In this document: piece after piece, positions 1 to 8,237 of the stretch | Layout of the letters: each line of letters opens with the position of its first letter | Position numbering within the stretch: the first letter of the stretch is position 1 | Origin: Pigmentiphaga sp. NML030171 | GTDB lineage: Bacteria > Pseudomonadota > Gammaproteobacteria > Burkholderiales > Burkholderiaceae_B | DNA: 64,000 nucleotides | Assembly: GCF_002188635.1 (NCBI RefSeq) | Contig: NZ_NINX01000024.1 | Location: 248,001-312,000, forward strand | Direction of reading: 5' to 3' | The notes under the pieces: generated by a model | What the model was told of the DNA's origin: nothing | What the model saw: only the letters and a program-made list of their open reading frames with translations | Databases searched by the model: none | Translations under genes and position numbers: made by a program

Positions 1-535
1 CCATCCCGGTCAGGATATAGGGCAGCGAACTGGGAATGACCAGCAGGCGAAAGCGCCGCGATTGCCTAGCGCGGCCCACGGTGAACACCTCGGACAGCCC
101 GCGGTCCACCGATTTCGCGCCCAGGTAGCTGTTGGCGAACACGGGGAAGAAGGCCAGCACCGCCGAGACGATGATCTTGGACTCCAGCCCGAAGCCGAAC
201 CACAGGATGAACAGCGGGATCAGCGCGACCTTGGGCGTGACCTGCAAGGCGATCACGAAGGGCTTGAACACGGTGTCGAGAATGGCGACGCGGCCCAGGA
301 GCTGTCCGACGATGGTGCCGAACACGATGGCGAACAGGAAGCCCCCCAGGCACTCGGTCAGCGTGATGCCCAGGTGGTAATAGGTGTCGGTGGAACCGAG
401 CAGGCGGAACAGGGCCACCACCACCAGCTCGGGCGCCGGCAGCACCAGCGGCGAGACGTCGAAGAAATGCACGTATCCCTTCCAGATCAGGAAGAAGGCC
501 ACGACGGCGGATACTTGTAGCGCGAGTCGTTTCAT
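1..535 (-). CDS. ABC transporter permease, SsuC/TauC type (partial, runs off the left edge)
   Basis: Inner-membrane permease of a nitrate/sulfonate/taurine-type ABC importer. It starts at ATG 535, 6 bases after the ATPase stop, and reads MKRLALQVSAVVAFFLIWKG, a first membrane segment. Further hydrophobic segments follow, then the cytoplasmic coupling loop near residues 150-175 (RRFRLLVIPSSLPYILTG), which matches the position and LP signature of the EAA loop. About 178 residues are visible of a family length near 250-270, so the C-terminal third lies outside the window. It is the third gene of an operon running receptor, ATPase, permease on the minus strand. The ligand cannot be told from the sequence. 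Confidence 0.88.
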   Translation of the reverse strand, partial: MKRLALQVSAVVAFFLIWKGYVHFFDVSPLVLPAPELVVVALFRLLGSTDTYYHLGITLTECLGGFLFAIVFGTIVGQLLGRVAILDTVFKPFVIALQVTPKVALIPLFILWFGFGLESKIIVSAVLAFFPVFANSYLGAKSVDRGLSEVFTVGRARQSRRFRLLVIPSSLPYILTGM

Positions 536-541
536 GTCGGG

Positions 542-1348
542 TCAGAGCTCCAGCTTTTTCCGGATGTCGCTGCACAGCTTGCCGAACTCGGGCGAGCCCA
601 GGGCTTCGGTGCGGGGACGCGGCAGGTCGATCTTGAATTCGGCCACCACGCGGCCGGGGCGGGCCGACATCACGATCACCCGGTCGGCCAGGTGCACCGC
701 TTCGCTGATCGAATGGGTGATCAGCAGCGCGGCGAATCCCTGCTCGGTCCAGATGCGTTCGGTATCGGCGGTGATCTGCTCGCGCGTGAGCGCATCCAGC
801 GCACCGAACGGCTCGTCCAGCAACAGCAGTTCGGGATCGGTGAACAGCGCGCGCGCCACCGAGGCACGCTGCTTCATGCCGCCCGACAGCTCGGACGGAC
901 GGCGCTTCTCGAAACCGGTCAGGCCGACCAGCTTGCACAGCGCCAGCGCGCGATCGACGTCGGCGGCCGAGGCCCGGCCCTGCATGAGCCGCGGCAGCAT
1001 GATGTTCTGCTCGATGCTGAGCCAGGGCAGCAGGCGATGGTCCTGGAACGCCACGCCCATGCGCGGCGCCTGGCCGTCCCGGCCCCAGTCGATCCGGCCC
1101 TCGGTGGGCTCTTCCAGGCCGCACAGGATGCGCAGCAGGGTCGACTTGCCGCAGCCCGAAGGCCCGACGATGGCGACGAACTCGCCCGCGCCGATGGATT
1201 GGCGGATGCCCTCCAGGGCCTGGACGGTACCCGACTTGGTGTCGAAGCGCTTGGACACGCCGTCCACGCGGACCACCGGTCCGCGGCCGGCGTTCAGCGC
1301 GTGCACGTTACCGGCCGGCGGTACCGCGCGCACGATGTTGTCAGCCAT
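542..1348 (-). CDS. ABC transporter ATP-binding protein, SsuB/TauB type
   Basis: Cytoplasmic ATPase (268 aa) that powers the importer encoded with it. Visible motifs in order: Walker A GPSGCGKST, Q-loop in VAFQDHRLLPWL, signature LSGGMKQRASVARAL, Walker B LLLLDEPFGALD and switch His in LLITHSISEA. This is the full set for an active nucleotide-binding domain, and the length is normal for the SsuB/TauB group. Its ATG (1348) overlaps the 3' end of the receptor gene by 8 bases, which indicates translational coupling. It is followed by the permease 6 bases after the stop. The about 28-residue extension before the first beta strand is slightly long. Confidence 0.93.
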   Translation of the reverse strand: MADNIVRAVPPAGNVHALNAGRGPVVRVDGVSKRFDTKSGTVQALEGIRQSIGAGEFVAIVGPSGCGKSTLLRILCGLEEPTEGRIDWGRDGQAPRMGVAFQDHRLLPWLSIEQNIMLPRLMQGRASAADVDRALALCKLVGLTGFEKRRPSELSGGMKQRASVARALFTDPELLLLDEPFGALDALTREQITADTERIWTEQGFAALLITHSISEAVHLADRVIVMSARPGRVVAEFKIDLPRPRTEALGSPEFGKLCSDIRKKLEL

Positions 1349-2357
1349 TGGCGGCCTCCCAGATGTCGTTGGTGTACAGCGGCTTGGTGGTCGGCTGCTT
1401 GAGCAGGCCGGCCTGGCGCAGCAGCGACTCGCCCTCGGTCCACTGCGCCTCGTTGCAGCGCAGGACCTGCTTGGGGTTCGCGGTCGCCCACAGCTCGCGG
1501 TTGGCGCGCATGTCGGCCAGCGCGATCGGCGTGTTGTCCGATCCGGGAATGTCGTACTTGCCGCGCATCAGGGCGACGGCCTTCTGCAGCGCCGCGTCGT
1601 CCATCGCGATCAGTTCCCGGGCCGAGCGATAGGCGGCGCGCAGGAAGGCGACGTAGGCGTCCTTGTTGGCGGCCAGTTCGGCTTCCTCGGCCACGTAGAC
1701 TTGCCCCGGCACGCCGTCGTCCATCTGCATGGTCGAGACCGGGAAGTTCTGGGCGGTCAGCCGGATGGCGGAACTGGCGTTGCCCAGGAAGCCCTGCACG
1801 CGCTTGGACTGAATCATGCCGAAGGACGCGGCCGAATCGGCAACGCGCTCGCGGCGCACCGACTTGGGATCGATCTTGGCACGCATCAGCATCAGGTCGA
1901 GCGTGGCCTCCATCGAGCCGCCCGCCGATTGCACGCCGATGACCTTGCCCGCCAGGTCCTGGGGCGTGCGGATCGGGGCGTCCTTGGACGAGATCACCGC
2001 GAACGGCGAACGCTGCGCGATGGTGGCGATGGCAATGACCGGGGCATTGCTGTTGACGCGCGCCATCATGTAGTTGGCGCCGCCGGTGCGGCCGGTCTGC
2101 ACCTGCTTGGCCGCGGTCAGCTGGACGACCTGGGCCGCGCCGCGCCCGGCCTCGATCTTCAGGTCCAGGCCTTCCTTGGCGAAATAGCCGGCCACCGATG
2201 CATACAGCACCGGCGAGAAGGCCAGCGAGAACGACGACGGCGTCAGGAAGGTCAGCTTGCCCTTGCCCTGGGCGTGCACCACGGACACGAGGCCCGGCAG
2301 CGGCAACAGCGTGGCGGCAGCGGCAGCCGCGCTGCCGAGGAATTCACGACGTTTCAT
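1341..2357 (-). CDS. ABC transporter substrate-binding protein (SsuA/NMT1-like), Tat signal
   Basis: Periplasmic receptor (338 aa) of the importer. I chose ATG 2357 because it begins MKRREFLGSAAAAAATLLPL, a twin-arginine signal (RREFLG) with Ala-rich h-region and a likely cut after VVHAQ; the frame is open 35 codons further upstream, but that stretch looks non-coding. The mature part (KLTFLTPSSFSLAFSPVLYA, then a segment mentioning YFAKEGLDLKIE) is typical of the NMT1/SsuA fold. First gene of the operon, overlapping the ATPase by 8 bases. A perfect 11-bp inverted repeat lies about 100 bases upstream and may be its operator. Ligand unknown; sulfonates, nitriles and aromatic acids are all carried by this family. 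Confidence 0.88.
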   Translation of the reverse strand: MKRREFLGSAAAAAATLLPLPGLVSVVHAQGKGKLTFLTPSSFSLAFSPVLYASVAGYFAKEGLDLKIEAGRGAAQVVQLTAAKQVQTGRTGGANYMMARVNSNAPVIAIATIAQRSPFAVISSKDAPIRTPQDLAGKVIGVQSAGGSMEATLDLMLMRAKIDPKSVRRERVADSAASFGMIQSKRVQGFLGNASSAIRLTAQNFPVSTMQMDDGVPGQVYVAEEAELAANKDAYVAFLRAAYRSARELIAMDDAALQKAVALMRGKYDIPGSDNTPIALADMRANRELWATANPKQVLRCNEAQWTEGESLLRQAGLLKQPTTKPLYTNDIWEAANG

Positions 2358-2458
2358 GAAAGGACTCCAGTTGCGGCCGCCGGCATCGCGGCGGCCAGGC
2401 CTGGCGCGGGAGGCATCCCGCCGGCAAGTGGGAGGAAAACCGGGGAGACCGGTTTGTA

Positions 2459-2487
2459 CCATATATAAAACGATGGTTTATATATGG
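2459..2487. promoter_or_regulatory. Perfect 11-bp inverted repeat, candidate operator
   Basis: CCATATATAAA (2459-2469), 7-base spacer, TTTATATATGG (2477-2487). It lies in an AT-rich patch between the divergent receptor gene (start 2357) and thiS (start 2641). Size and symmetry suit a dimeric regulator such as a GntR-family protein; no such regulator gene is adjacent, so its partner is unknown. Confidence 0.55.
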
Positions 2488-2628
2488 CATAAATACATAG
2501 TAGGTCACACTTGGACACGGGTCTATGGGGCAAACCCGAATTCAATCAGTCGCATGACTGATCATCCATGACCATCAATCCGTTACCGACCTGACTCGGA
2601 GCTTGCCGCACCGCCGTCCCAGACCGAC

Positions 2629-2634
2629 TAAAAT
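2629..2634 (+). promoter_or_regulatory. Possible -10 box of thiS
   Basis: TAAAAT ends 7 bases before the thiS ATG and no Shine-Dalgarno sequence precedes that ATG. If this is the true -10, the transcript would begin at or next to the start codon (leaderless). No good -35 at normal spacing is visible (TTGCCG at 2603 is 20 bases away), so support is weak. Confidence 0.25.
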
Positions 2635-2640
2635 CGCGCC

Positions 2641-2838
2641 ATGAATATCGTATTGAACGGGGAATCGCGCACCATCGAGGCCTCCTCGGTGGCCGATCTG
2701 ATCCAGGCGCTGGGCTACGCGGGCAAGCGCGTCGCCATCGAGCGCAACGGCGAGATCGTCCCGCGCAGCGCGCACCAGCACACCCTTATCGCCGATGGCG
2801 ACCGGCTCGAAATCGTCGTCGCCGTGGGCGGAGGCTAG
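2641..2838 (+). CDS. thiS: Sulfur carrier protein ThiS
   Basis: Small ubiquitin-fold protein (65 aa) that carries sulfur as a C-terminal thiocarboxylate for the thiazole ring of thiamine. It has the normal family length, starts [14 protein letters not shown] and ends in the diagnostic Gly-Gly (VVAVGGG) that is adenylated and sulfurated. ThiG, the synthase that receives this sulfur and is commonly encoded next to ThiS, is absent here: trmB starts 7 bases downstream. The GGAGG that encodes the terminal glycines also serves as the trmB ribosome binding site, so the two genes are probably co-translated. Confidence 0.92.
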   Translation: MNIVLNGESRTIEASSVADLIQALGYAGKRVAIERNGEIVPRSAHQHTLIADGDRLEIVVAVGGG

Positions 2839-2845
2839 GATCACG

Positions 2846-3628
2846 ATGAACATGACCACTCCCTCTCCCGCCCTGCCGCTGCCGGCCGATCCGGCCCTGG
2901 CCGCCGGGGAACTGCCCAAGGCCGCCCGGCCGGGCACGCACATCCGCAGCTTCGTCCACCGCCGCGGCCACATCACGCTCAGCCAGAAGGAAGCGCTCGA
3001 GACACTGATGGATACCTGGTCCCTGCCCTATACGGACCGGCACATCTCGTTCGCCCAGGTCTTCGGCCGCGAGGCGCCCACGGTGCTGGAAATCGGCTTC
3101 GGGATGGGCGAAACCACGGAAAAGATCGCCTTGGCCCAGCCCGAGCGCAACTTCCTGGGCGTGGAGGTGTTCAACGCCGGCGTCGGCGCCATGCTCCGCC
3201 GCATCGAGGACTCGGCCCTGCGCAACGTGCGCATCATCCAGCACGACGCGGTCGAAGTCATGCGCGACATGATCCCGCCGGCTTCGCTGGCGGGCGTGCA
3301 TATCTATTTCCCCGATCCCTGGCCCAAGAAGCGGCACCACAAGCGGCGCCTGATCCAGCCCGCCTTCGTCGAGCTGCTGGCCAGCCGTCTCGCGCCCGGC
3401 GCCTATCTGCATTGCGCGACCGACTGGCAGCCCTATGCCGAACAGATGCTGGAAGTGCTGAGCGGCGAGCCGCAGCTGTGCAATACCTGCGAAGGCTATG
3501 CCGAGCGCCCGGCCTGGCGGCCCCAGACCAAGTTCGAGACCCGCGGCCTGCGGCTGGGCCACGGCGTGTGGGACCTGATCTTCGAACGGCCGCCCGTCTC
3601 CCGCTATTCTCCCCGGGCCGATGCCTGA
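2846..3628 (+). CDS. trmB: tRNA (guanine-N7)-methyltransferase TrmB
   Basis: Cytoplasmic SAM-dependent enzyme (260 aa) that methylates G46 in the tRNA variable loop. Diagnostic features: SAM-binding [16 protein letters not shown] (about residues 83-98), [14 protein letters not shown], and the family hallmark [19 protein letters not shown] (about 154-172). I chose ATG 2846 because it follows GGAGG by a suitable distance; the frame opens upstream inside thiS, which is not credible as coding. The N-terminal 40 residues are Pro/Ala-rich, as in other beta-proteobacterial members. It sits two genes into a short thiS-trmB unit. Confidence 0.95.
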   Translation: MNMTTPSPALPLPADPALAAGELPKAARPGTHIRSFVHRRGHITLSQKEALETLMDTWSLPYTDRHISFAQVFGREAPTVLEIGFGMGETTEKIALAQPERNFLGVEVFNAGVGAMLRRIEDSALRNVRIIQHDAVEVMRDMIPPASLAGVHIYFPDPWPKKRHHKRRLIQPAFVELLASRLAPGAYLHCATDWQPYAEQMLEVLSGEPQLCNTCEGYAERPAWRPQTKFETRGLRLGHGVWDLIFERPPVSRYSPRADA

Positions 3629-3661
3629 CCGCCACGCCCGGACCTGACGGGGAACGGCGCC

Positions 3662-4447
3662 ATGATACGGTCCATAGCCCGGGGGCTGGCGGTATTGCGC
3701 GCGATGAACGGGCGCATGCACTCCACGCTGGCGGACCTGCACCGGGACACGGGCCTGCCCAAGCCCACCGTCTTCCGCATCCTGGAAACCCTGCGCGACG
3801 AAGGCTACGTGCGCGAGGTCGACGCGCGGGGCAGCTACCAGTTGACCGGCAAGGTCCGCGACCTGAGCGACGGCTGCTCGGAGCGCCTGCTCATCGTGGA
3901 CGCGGCCATTCCCTGCATGATCCGGGCCACGCGCCGGATCAAGTGGCCGCTGGGCCTGTCGACCCTGGACGGCGACCGCATGGCCGTGCGCTACAGCACC
4001 ATGCCCTACAGTCCCCTGGCCTACCTGCCCACCACCTACGGCCGCCGCCATCCGATGACGCAATCCTCGGTCGGCCTGGCCTACCTGGCCTTCTGTTCGG
4101 AGCCGGAACGGCGCTTCCTGCTGCCCCAGGGAGCTCCCGCCGGACTCCTGGCCGTCCTGGACGCCACGCGGACCCGCGGATACGCGGTCCGGCAGGCGAC
4201 CGTGGAATGGGACAGCGCGACCTGCGCCGTGCCGGTAGCCGAGGACGGCGAACTGCTGGCCGTGCTGAGCATGACCACCTTCGGCTCCACCATGACGCAG
4301 GGCTTCCTGGACCGCCACATCCCCATCCTGCAGCAGACCGTCCTGGAGATCCTGGCCGCGCAGGCGCCCCTGCGGCACGTGGATCAGGCCGACGAAGGCC
4401 CCAGCGCGCCGCTGCCGGCCAAGGCCTCGATCTCCTCCGCCGAATAA
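3662..4447 (+). CDS. IclR-family transcriptional regulator (MhpR-like)
   Basis: DNA-binding regulator (261 aa). The N-terminal winged helix is clear (IARGLAVLRAMN, then LADLHRDTGLPKPTVFRILETL, about residues 5-45), followed by an IclR effector domain. The YSTMPYSPLAYLPTTYGRRH stretch resembles MhpR-type activators of aromatic catabolism. The gene converges on the CoA transferase gene and the two overlap by 64 bases at their 3' ends, so each C-terminal region shares DNA with the other. It could control the CoA transferase, but no intergenic operator can be assigned. Effector unknown. Confidence 0.85.
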   Translation: MIRSIARGLAVLRAMNGRMHSTLADLHRDTGLPKPTVFRILETLRDEGYVREVDARGSYQLTGKVRDLSDGCSERLLIVDAAIPCMIRATRRIKWPLGLSTLDGDRMAVRYSTMPYSPLAYLPTTYGRRHPMTQSSVGLAYLAFCSEPERRFLLPQGAPAGLLAVLDATRTRGYAVRQATVEWDSATCAVPVAEDGELLAVLSMTTFGSTMTQGFLDRHIPILQQTVLEILAAQAPLRHVDQADEGPSAPLPAKASISSAE

Positions 4448-5607
4448 CCGGCCTCGGCCAGGATCTCGGCGCCGTGCTCGCCCAGCTTGGGCGCCGGCCT
4501 GGATGGCACGTCGTCCCGGCCGCTCATGCGCGTGGGATCGGCCAGGTCCCACATCTTTCCTTCGGTGGGATGCTCGACCTCGCGCAACAGCCCCGAGGCC
4601 ACGATGTGCGGATCCGTGCGCAGGCTGTCCAGCGTGTTGTAGGGCATGGCGGGGATGTCCGCTTCCTTGAGCAGCGCCAGCCATTCGGCGGTGGTGCGCC
4701 GGGCGATCGCCTCGGCCCGGATGCTGAAGTACTCCCGGCTATGGGCGGCGCGGGCCTGCTTGGTATTGAAGCGGGGATCGGTCTGCATCTCGGGATGCCC
4801 CATGACGCGCATCAGCGCGAAAGCCTGGGCATCGGTGTTGGTCGTCAGGCAGACGTAGCCGTCCGCCGTCTTGACGGGACTGGCCTGCGGGTCGATCAGG
4901 CGCAGGTCGCCGGGCGGCGAGAGCGGAGGCTCGAAAGTCGCGCCGTACAGATGCTCGCTAAGCATCAGGGCCGCCATGTTCTCGAACATGGGCACTTCCA
5001 CGCACTGGCCCGCGCCGGTGCGTTCGCGCTGGAACAGCGCCATCATGACGGCGTTGAGCGCCATCAGGCCCACGGTGCGGTCGGCCACGACATAGGGCAC
5101 GTAGCGCGGCTGGCCGGTCGCCATCTCGGATAGCGCGGCCACCCCCGCCCCGCCCTGGATGATGGAATCGTAGGCGGGCGTGTCGCGGTACGGGCCGGGG
5201 CCGAAGCCCACCATCGCGCAGTACACCAGCCGGGGATTCGCGCGCGCCGCGCTGTCGTAGTCCAGTCCCAGGCGCTCGACCGCTTGCGGCCGCATGTTGA
5301 TCAGCAGCACGTCGGCGCGCGCGACCAGCCGCATCACGGCCTCGCGGCCCCGCGGCTGCTTCAGGTCCAGCACGATGCTGCGCTTGCCGCGGTTCAGGTG
5401 CAGGAACTTGCCCGACATGCCGGGCGTGGGGGAAGGCCCGGCGATCCAGCGGATGACGTCGCCATCGGCGGCCTCGACCTTGATCACGTCGGCCCCGTGG
5501 TCGGCCATGATCTTGGCGGCGTAGGGCCCGACCACCGCCGAGGTGAGATCGAGGACGCGAATGCCGGACAGGGCGCGCCGGGCGCCGGAAGCGGAATGAT
5601 CGGACAT
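4384..5607 (-). CDS. CaiB/BaiF family (class III) CoA transferase
   Basis: Transfers CoA between carboxylic acids; class III enzymes act through an aspartyl-CoA anhydride. The sequence shows the family opening LSGIRVLDLTSAVVGPYAAK, GADVIKVEAADGDVIR, LDLKQPRGREAV, and PAYDSIIQGGAG, which holds the conserved catalytic Asp. With ATG 5607 (MSDHSASGARR) it is 407 aa, the normal length. An alternative ATG at 5655 has a better purine-rich leader but adds 16 residues not seen in the family opening. The 3' end overlaps the convergent IclR gene. The donor and acceptor acids cannot be predicted. Confidence 0.88.
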   Translation of the reverse strand: MSDHSASGARRALSGIRVLDLTSAVVGPYAAKIMADHGADVIKVEAADGDVIRWIAGPSPTPGMSGKFLHLNRGKRSIVLDLKQPRGREAVMRLVARADVLLINMRPQAVERLGLDYDSAARANPRLVYCAMVGFGPGPYRDTPAYDSIIQGGAGVAALSEMATGQPRYVPYVVADRTVGLMALNAVMMALFQRERTGAGQCVEVPMFENMAALMLSEHLYGATFEPPLSPPGDLRLIDPQASPVKTADGYVCLTTNTDAQAFALMRVMGHPEMQTDPRFNTKQARAAHSREYFSIRAEAIARRTTAEWLALLKEADIPAMPYNTLDSLRTDPHIVASGLLREVEHPTEGKMWDLADPTRMSGRDDVPSRPAPKLGEHGAEILAEAGYSAEEIEALAGSGALGPSSA

Positions 5608-5739
5608 GACGGAAGGCCGCGCTGCGCGGCCGGAAACGACGGACCTGCGCAGCATAGCCCCGCCGGACCGCGCCGTGCCGGGCTTTCTTGGGCTATTTCG
5701 GCAGACGAAACGGCGGCATCGCCGTTCCGGTCGGTTTCC

Positions 5740-6963
5740 CTAGTGGGCCGCCCACTGGATGGTGCTCAGGTCCACGCCGTCCTGGTACATCTCCCAGAGC
5801 GGGCTGAGTTCGCGCAGCTTGGCGACCTTGCCCTTGATCAGGTCGACGACGAAATCGACTTCCTGCTCGGTGGTGAAGCGGCCCAGCGTGAAACGGATGG
5901 AGCTGTGCGCCAGTTCGTCGCTGCGGCCCAGGGCGCGCAGCACGAAGGACGGCTCCAGCGACGCCGAGGTGCAGGCGGATCCCGACGACACGGCGACGTC
6001 CTTGATCGCCATGATGAGCGATTCGCCCTCGACGAAGTTGAAGCTCATGTTGAGGTTGTGCGGCACGCGGTGTTCGAGGCTGCCGTTCACGTAGACCTCC
6101 TGCATCTCGGACAGGCCGGCCAGCAGCCGGTCGCGCAGCTTGCCCACGCGCGCCGATTCCAGCGGCATTTCCAGCTTGGCCAGGCGGAAGGCCTCGCCCA
6201 TGCCGACGATCTGGTGCGTGGCCAGCGTGCCCGAGCGCATGCCGCGCTCATGGCCGCCGCCATGCATCTGCGCCTCGATGCGCACGCGCGGCTTGCGCCG
6301 CACGTACAGGGCGCCTATGCCCTTGGGCCCGTAGAGCTTGTGCGCGGTCACCGTCAGCAGATCGACCGGGAAGGACTGGACGTCGATGGGCACCTTGCCC
6401 GCGCCCTGGACGGCATCGCAGTGGTACAGCACGCCGCGCTCGCGACAGAGCTTGCCGATGGCCTCCACGTCCTGGATCACGCCGATCTCGTTGTTGACCA
6501 GCATGACCGAGACCAGGATGGTATCGGGGCGGATGGCGGCCTCCAGGCGCGCGAGCGGCAGCAGGCCGTCCTCGTCCACGTCCAGGTAGGTGGCCTCGAA
6601 ACCCTGGCGCTCGAGCTCGCGGAAGGTGTCCAGGACCGCCTTGTGCTCGGTCTTGACGGTAATGATGTGCTTGCCGCGCTCGGCGTAGAAATGCGCCGCC
6701 CCCTTGATGGCCAGGTTGTTGCCTTCGGTGGCGCCCGAGGTCCAGACGATCTCGCGGGGGTCGGCGTTCAGCAGCGCCGCGACGTGGCCACGCGCGGTCT
6801 CGACCGCTTCCTCGGCCTCCCAGCCGTAGGCATGGCTGCGCGAGGCGGGATTGCCGAACTTCTCGTACAGATAGGGCACCATGGCGTCGACGACGCGCGG
6901 ATCGACCGGCGTCGTGGCGCTGTAGTCCATGTAGACGGGAAGGCGCATGGGGGCTTGGGGCAT
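5740..6963 (-). CDS. iscS: Cysteine desulfurase IscS, stand-alone copy
   Basis: PLP enzyme (407 aa) that removes sulfur from cysteine for Fe-S clusters, thiamine and tRNA thiolation. Visible: [14 protein letters not shown] at the N-terminus, [15 protein letters not shown], the PLP lysine in [12 protein letters not shown], the active-site Cys in [20 protein letters not shown], and the IscS-type tail ending QWAAH. A good ribosome binding site (CAGGAGCG) precedes ATG 6963. Unlike a standard isc locus, no iscR, iscU, hscBA or fdx is beside it; the neighbours are a CoA transferase and a VOC gene. It may be a second, dedicated copy or the only one; the window cannot tell. Confidence 0.92.
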   Translation of the reverse strand: MPQAPMRLPVYMDYSATTPVDPRVVDAMVPYLYEKFGNPASRSHAYGWEAEEAVETARGHVAALLNADPREIVWTSGATEGNNLAIKGAAHFYAERGKHIITVKTEHKAVLDTFRELERQGFEATYLDVDEDGLLPLARLEAAIRPDTILVSVMLVNNEIGVIQDVEAIGKLCRERGVLYHCDAVQGAGKVPIDVQSFPVDLLTVTAHKLYGPKGIGALYVRRKPRVRIEAQMHGGGHERGMRSGTLATHQIVGMGEAFRLAKLEMPLESARVGKLRDRLLAGLSEMQEVYVNGSLEHRVPHNLNMSFNFVEGESLIMAIKDVAVSSGSACTSASLEPSFVLRALGRSDELAHSSIRFTLGRFTTEQEVDFVVDLIKGKVAKLRELSPLWEMYQDGVDLSTIQWAAH

Positions 6964-7071
6964 GTTTCGCTCCTGGAACGTGCGGTATTGCGGATGGCCG
7001 CCATAGTAGCCTGCCCCTCCTTCCCATAAGGTAATACCCCGGCTGCCAGCATTGACACCCGGGCCGGCGCG

Positions 7072-7614
7072 CTAGCCCAGCGACGCGACGAAGCGCCGTT
7101 CCCATTCCTCGCGCGGCATGAAGGTCGGGTCCTGGCGGCACAGGCGTTCGGTCTGCTCCAGCAGCACGGCATCGGACAGGTCGAGGTCGAGCGGATCGCC
7201 GTGCGGCTGGGCCACGTGATAGGGGGTGTCCATGTACACCTCGACGGTATTGCCCTCGATGTCCGAGAAATAGATGGACAGCGCGTTGCCGTGATTCAGG
7301 CCGCGCATGCCGGTCGCCCCTTGGGCCAGCGCGTCGCGCCGGATGCGGCGCAGGTCGTCGATGGCCTGGACCTTGAACGACATCTGCATCACGGTGCTGA
7401 AGGTGGCGTCGGCCGGCCGGCCCGAAGCCAGCACGAGCTGGTGGTGCTGTTCCGGCCGCGCGCTCAGGAAGACCAGGGTGTTGCGAAAGGTCGATCCCAT
7501 GCCGCGGTCGGTCTCCTTCAGGCCGAATACCCGCGTATAGAAGGCCACCATGCGCTCCACGTCATGCACGTAGATGCCGAAATGGGACAAGCTGGGCAAT
7601 GCCGTTACCGCCAT
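7072..7614 (-). CDS. VOC-family (glyoxalase/extradiol dioxygenase fold) protein
   Basis: 180-residue protein of the vicinal-oxygen-chelate fold, starting MAVTALPSLSHFGIYVHDV. Likely metal ligands are His in SHFGIYV, a middle His in the QHHQLVLASG strand and Glu in GNTVEVYMD near residue 130. That spacing fits type I extradiol-like or lyase VOC enzymes. I chose ATG 7614 because the family opening begins there; the open frame further up overlaps the neighbouring gene. It is last in the minus-strand operon that starts with the FAH hydrolase at 11144, so it probably acts on the same compound. The exact reaction is unknown. Confidence 0.8.
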   Translation of the reverse strand: MAVTALPSLSHFGIYVHDVERMVAFYTRVFGLKETDRGMGSTFRNTLVFLSARPEQHHQLVLASGRPADATFSTVMQMSFKVQAIDDLRRIRRDALAQGATGMRGLNHGNALSIYFSDIEGNTVEVYMDTPYHVAQPHGDPLDLDLSDAVLLEQTERLCRQDPTFMPREEWERRFVASLG

Positions 7615-7639
7615 GGGTTTCTCCCTTATCCGTCTATCG

Positions 7640-8221
7640 TCAGCGCAGGCCGTCCCGGCCCTGTACGTCCCGGGCCGCCAGCCCGCCCAGCCGCGCATGG
7701 ACGCGCCCTCCCGTGGCCATCGCCAGGCCGAACAGGATCTCGTCGCGCCGCGGCGCATCCCACAGGGTCATCTCGGCCACGCCGAAATGACTGCGAACGA
7801 AAGCGGCCTGGGTGTGACCCAGGGGGATCATCAGCCGCGTCCCCGCGTGGCCTATCGTCTTGGCGGCAGGCACGATGGCCTTGCGCTCGCCCAGCACTTC
7901 GCGCATGGCCCAGCCTCCCGCCTCGTGCCAGACGGCGCCATGCTCCAACTCGCCATCCTCGCCCACGATCGCGCCTTTGCCATAGGCCTCCACGCTCGCC
8001 GCCCCGCCCAGCGCATCGGCCAACCGGATCGACAGGCTGCGCCCCAGCTCGCGCAGCGCCTGCATGAAAGGCAGCAGGTCGGGTTCGTAGCGGCCGGCGT
8101 AGGGATTGGCCACCACGGCCAGCGCCGTGCCCACGCGCAGCGGCGTCGCCGCCGCGGGGCCGCGCTCGTGCAGGATGGTTTCGATGGACAACTGGGTCTT
8201 GCGGACGGCGACGAGCGACAT
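7640..8221 (-). CDS. AA_synth-family protein (amino acid synthesis family, PF06684-like)
   Basis: 193-residue cytoplasmic protein. The pattern LVAVRKTQLSIETILHERG at the start, TALAVVANPYAGRYEPDLLP, and GEDGELEHGAVWHEAGGWAMRE match the AA_synth (DUF1185) family as I recall it. Its biochemical role is poorly defined, but members sit in catabolic operons with Bug receptors and amide or aromatic degradation genes, as here. It lies 16 bases after the oxidoreductase and 25 bases before the VOC gene on the same strand. No signal peptide or membrane segment. The family call is from memory of the motif pattern, not from a search. Confidence 0.72.
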   Translation of the reverse strand: MSLVAVRKTQLSIETILHERGPAAATPLRVGTALAVVANPYAGRYEPDLLPFMQALRELGRSLSIRLADALGGAASVEAYGKGAIVGEDGELEHGAVWHEAGGWAMREVLGERKAIVPAAKTIGHAGTRLMIPLGHTQAAFVRSHFGVAEMTLWDAPRRDEILFGLAMATGGRVHARLGGLAARDVQGRDGLR

Positions 8222-8237
8222 GAGGATTCCTAGGATG

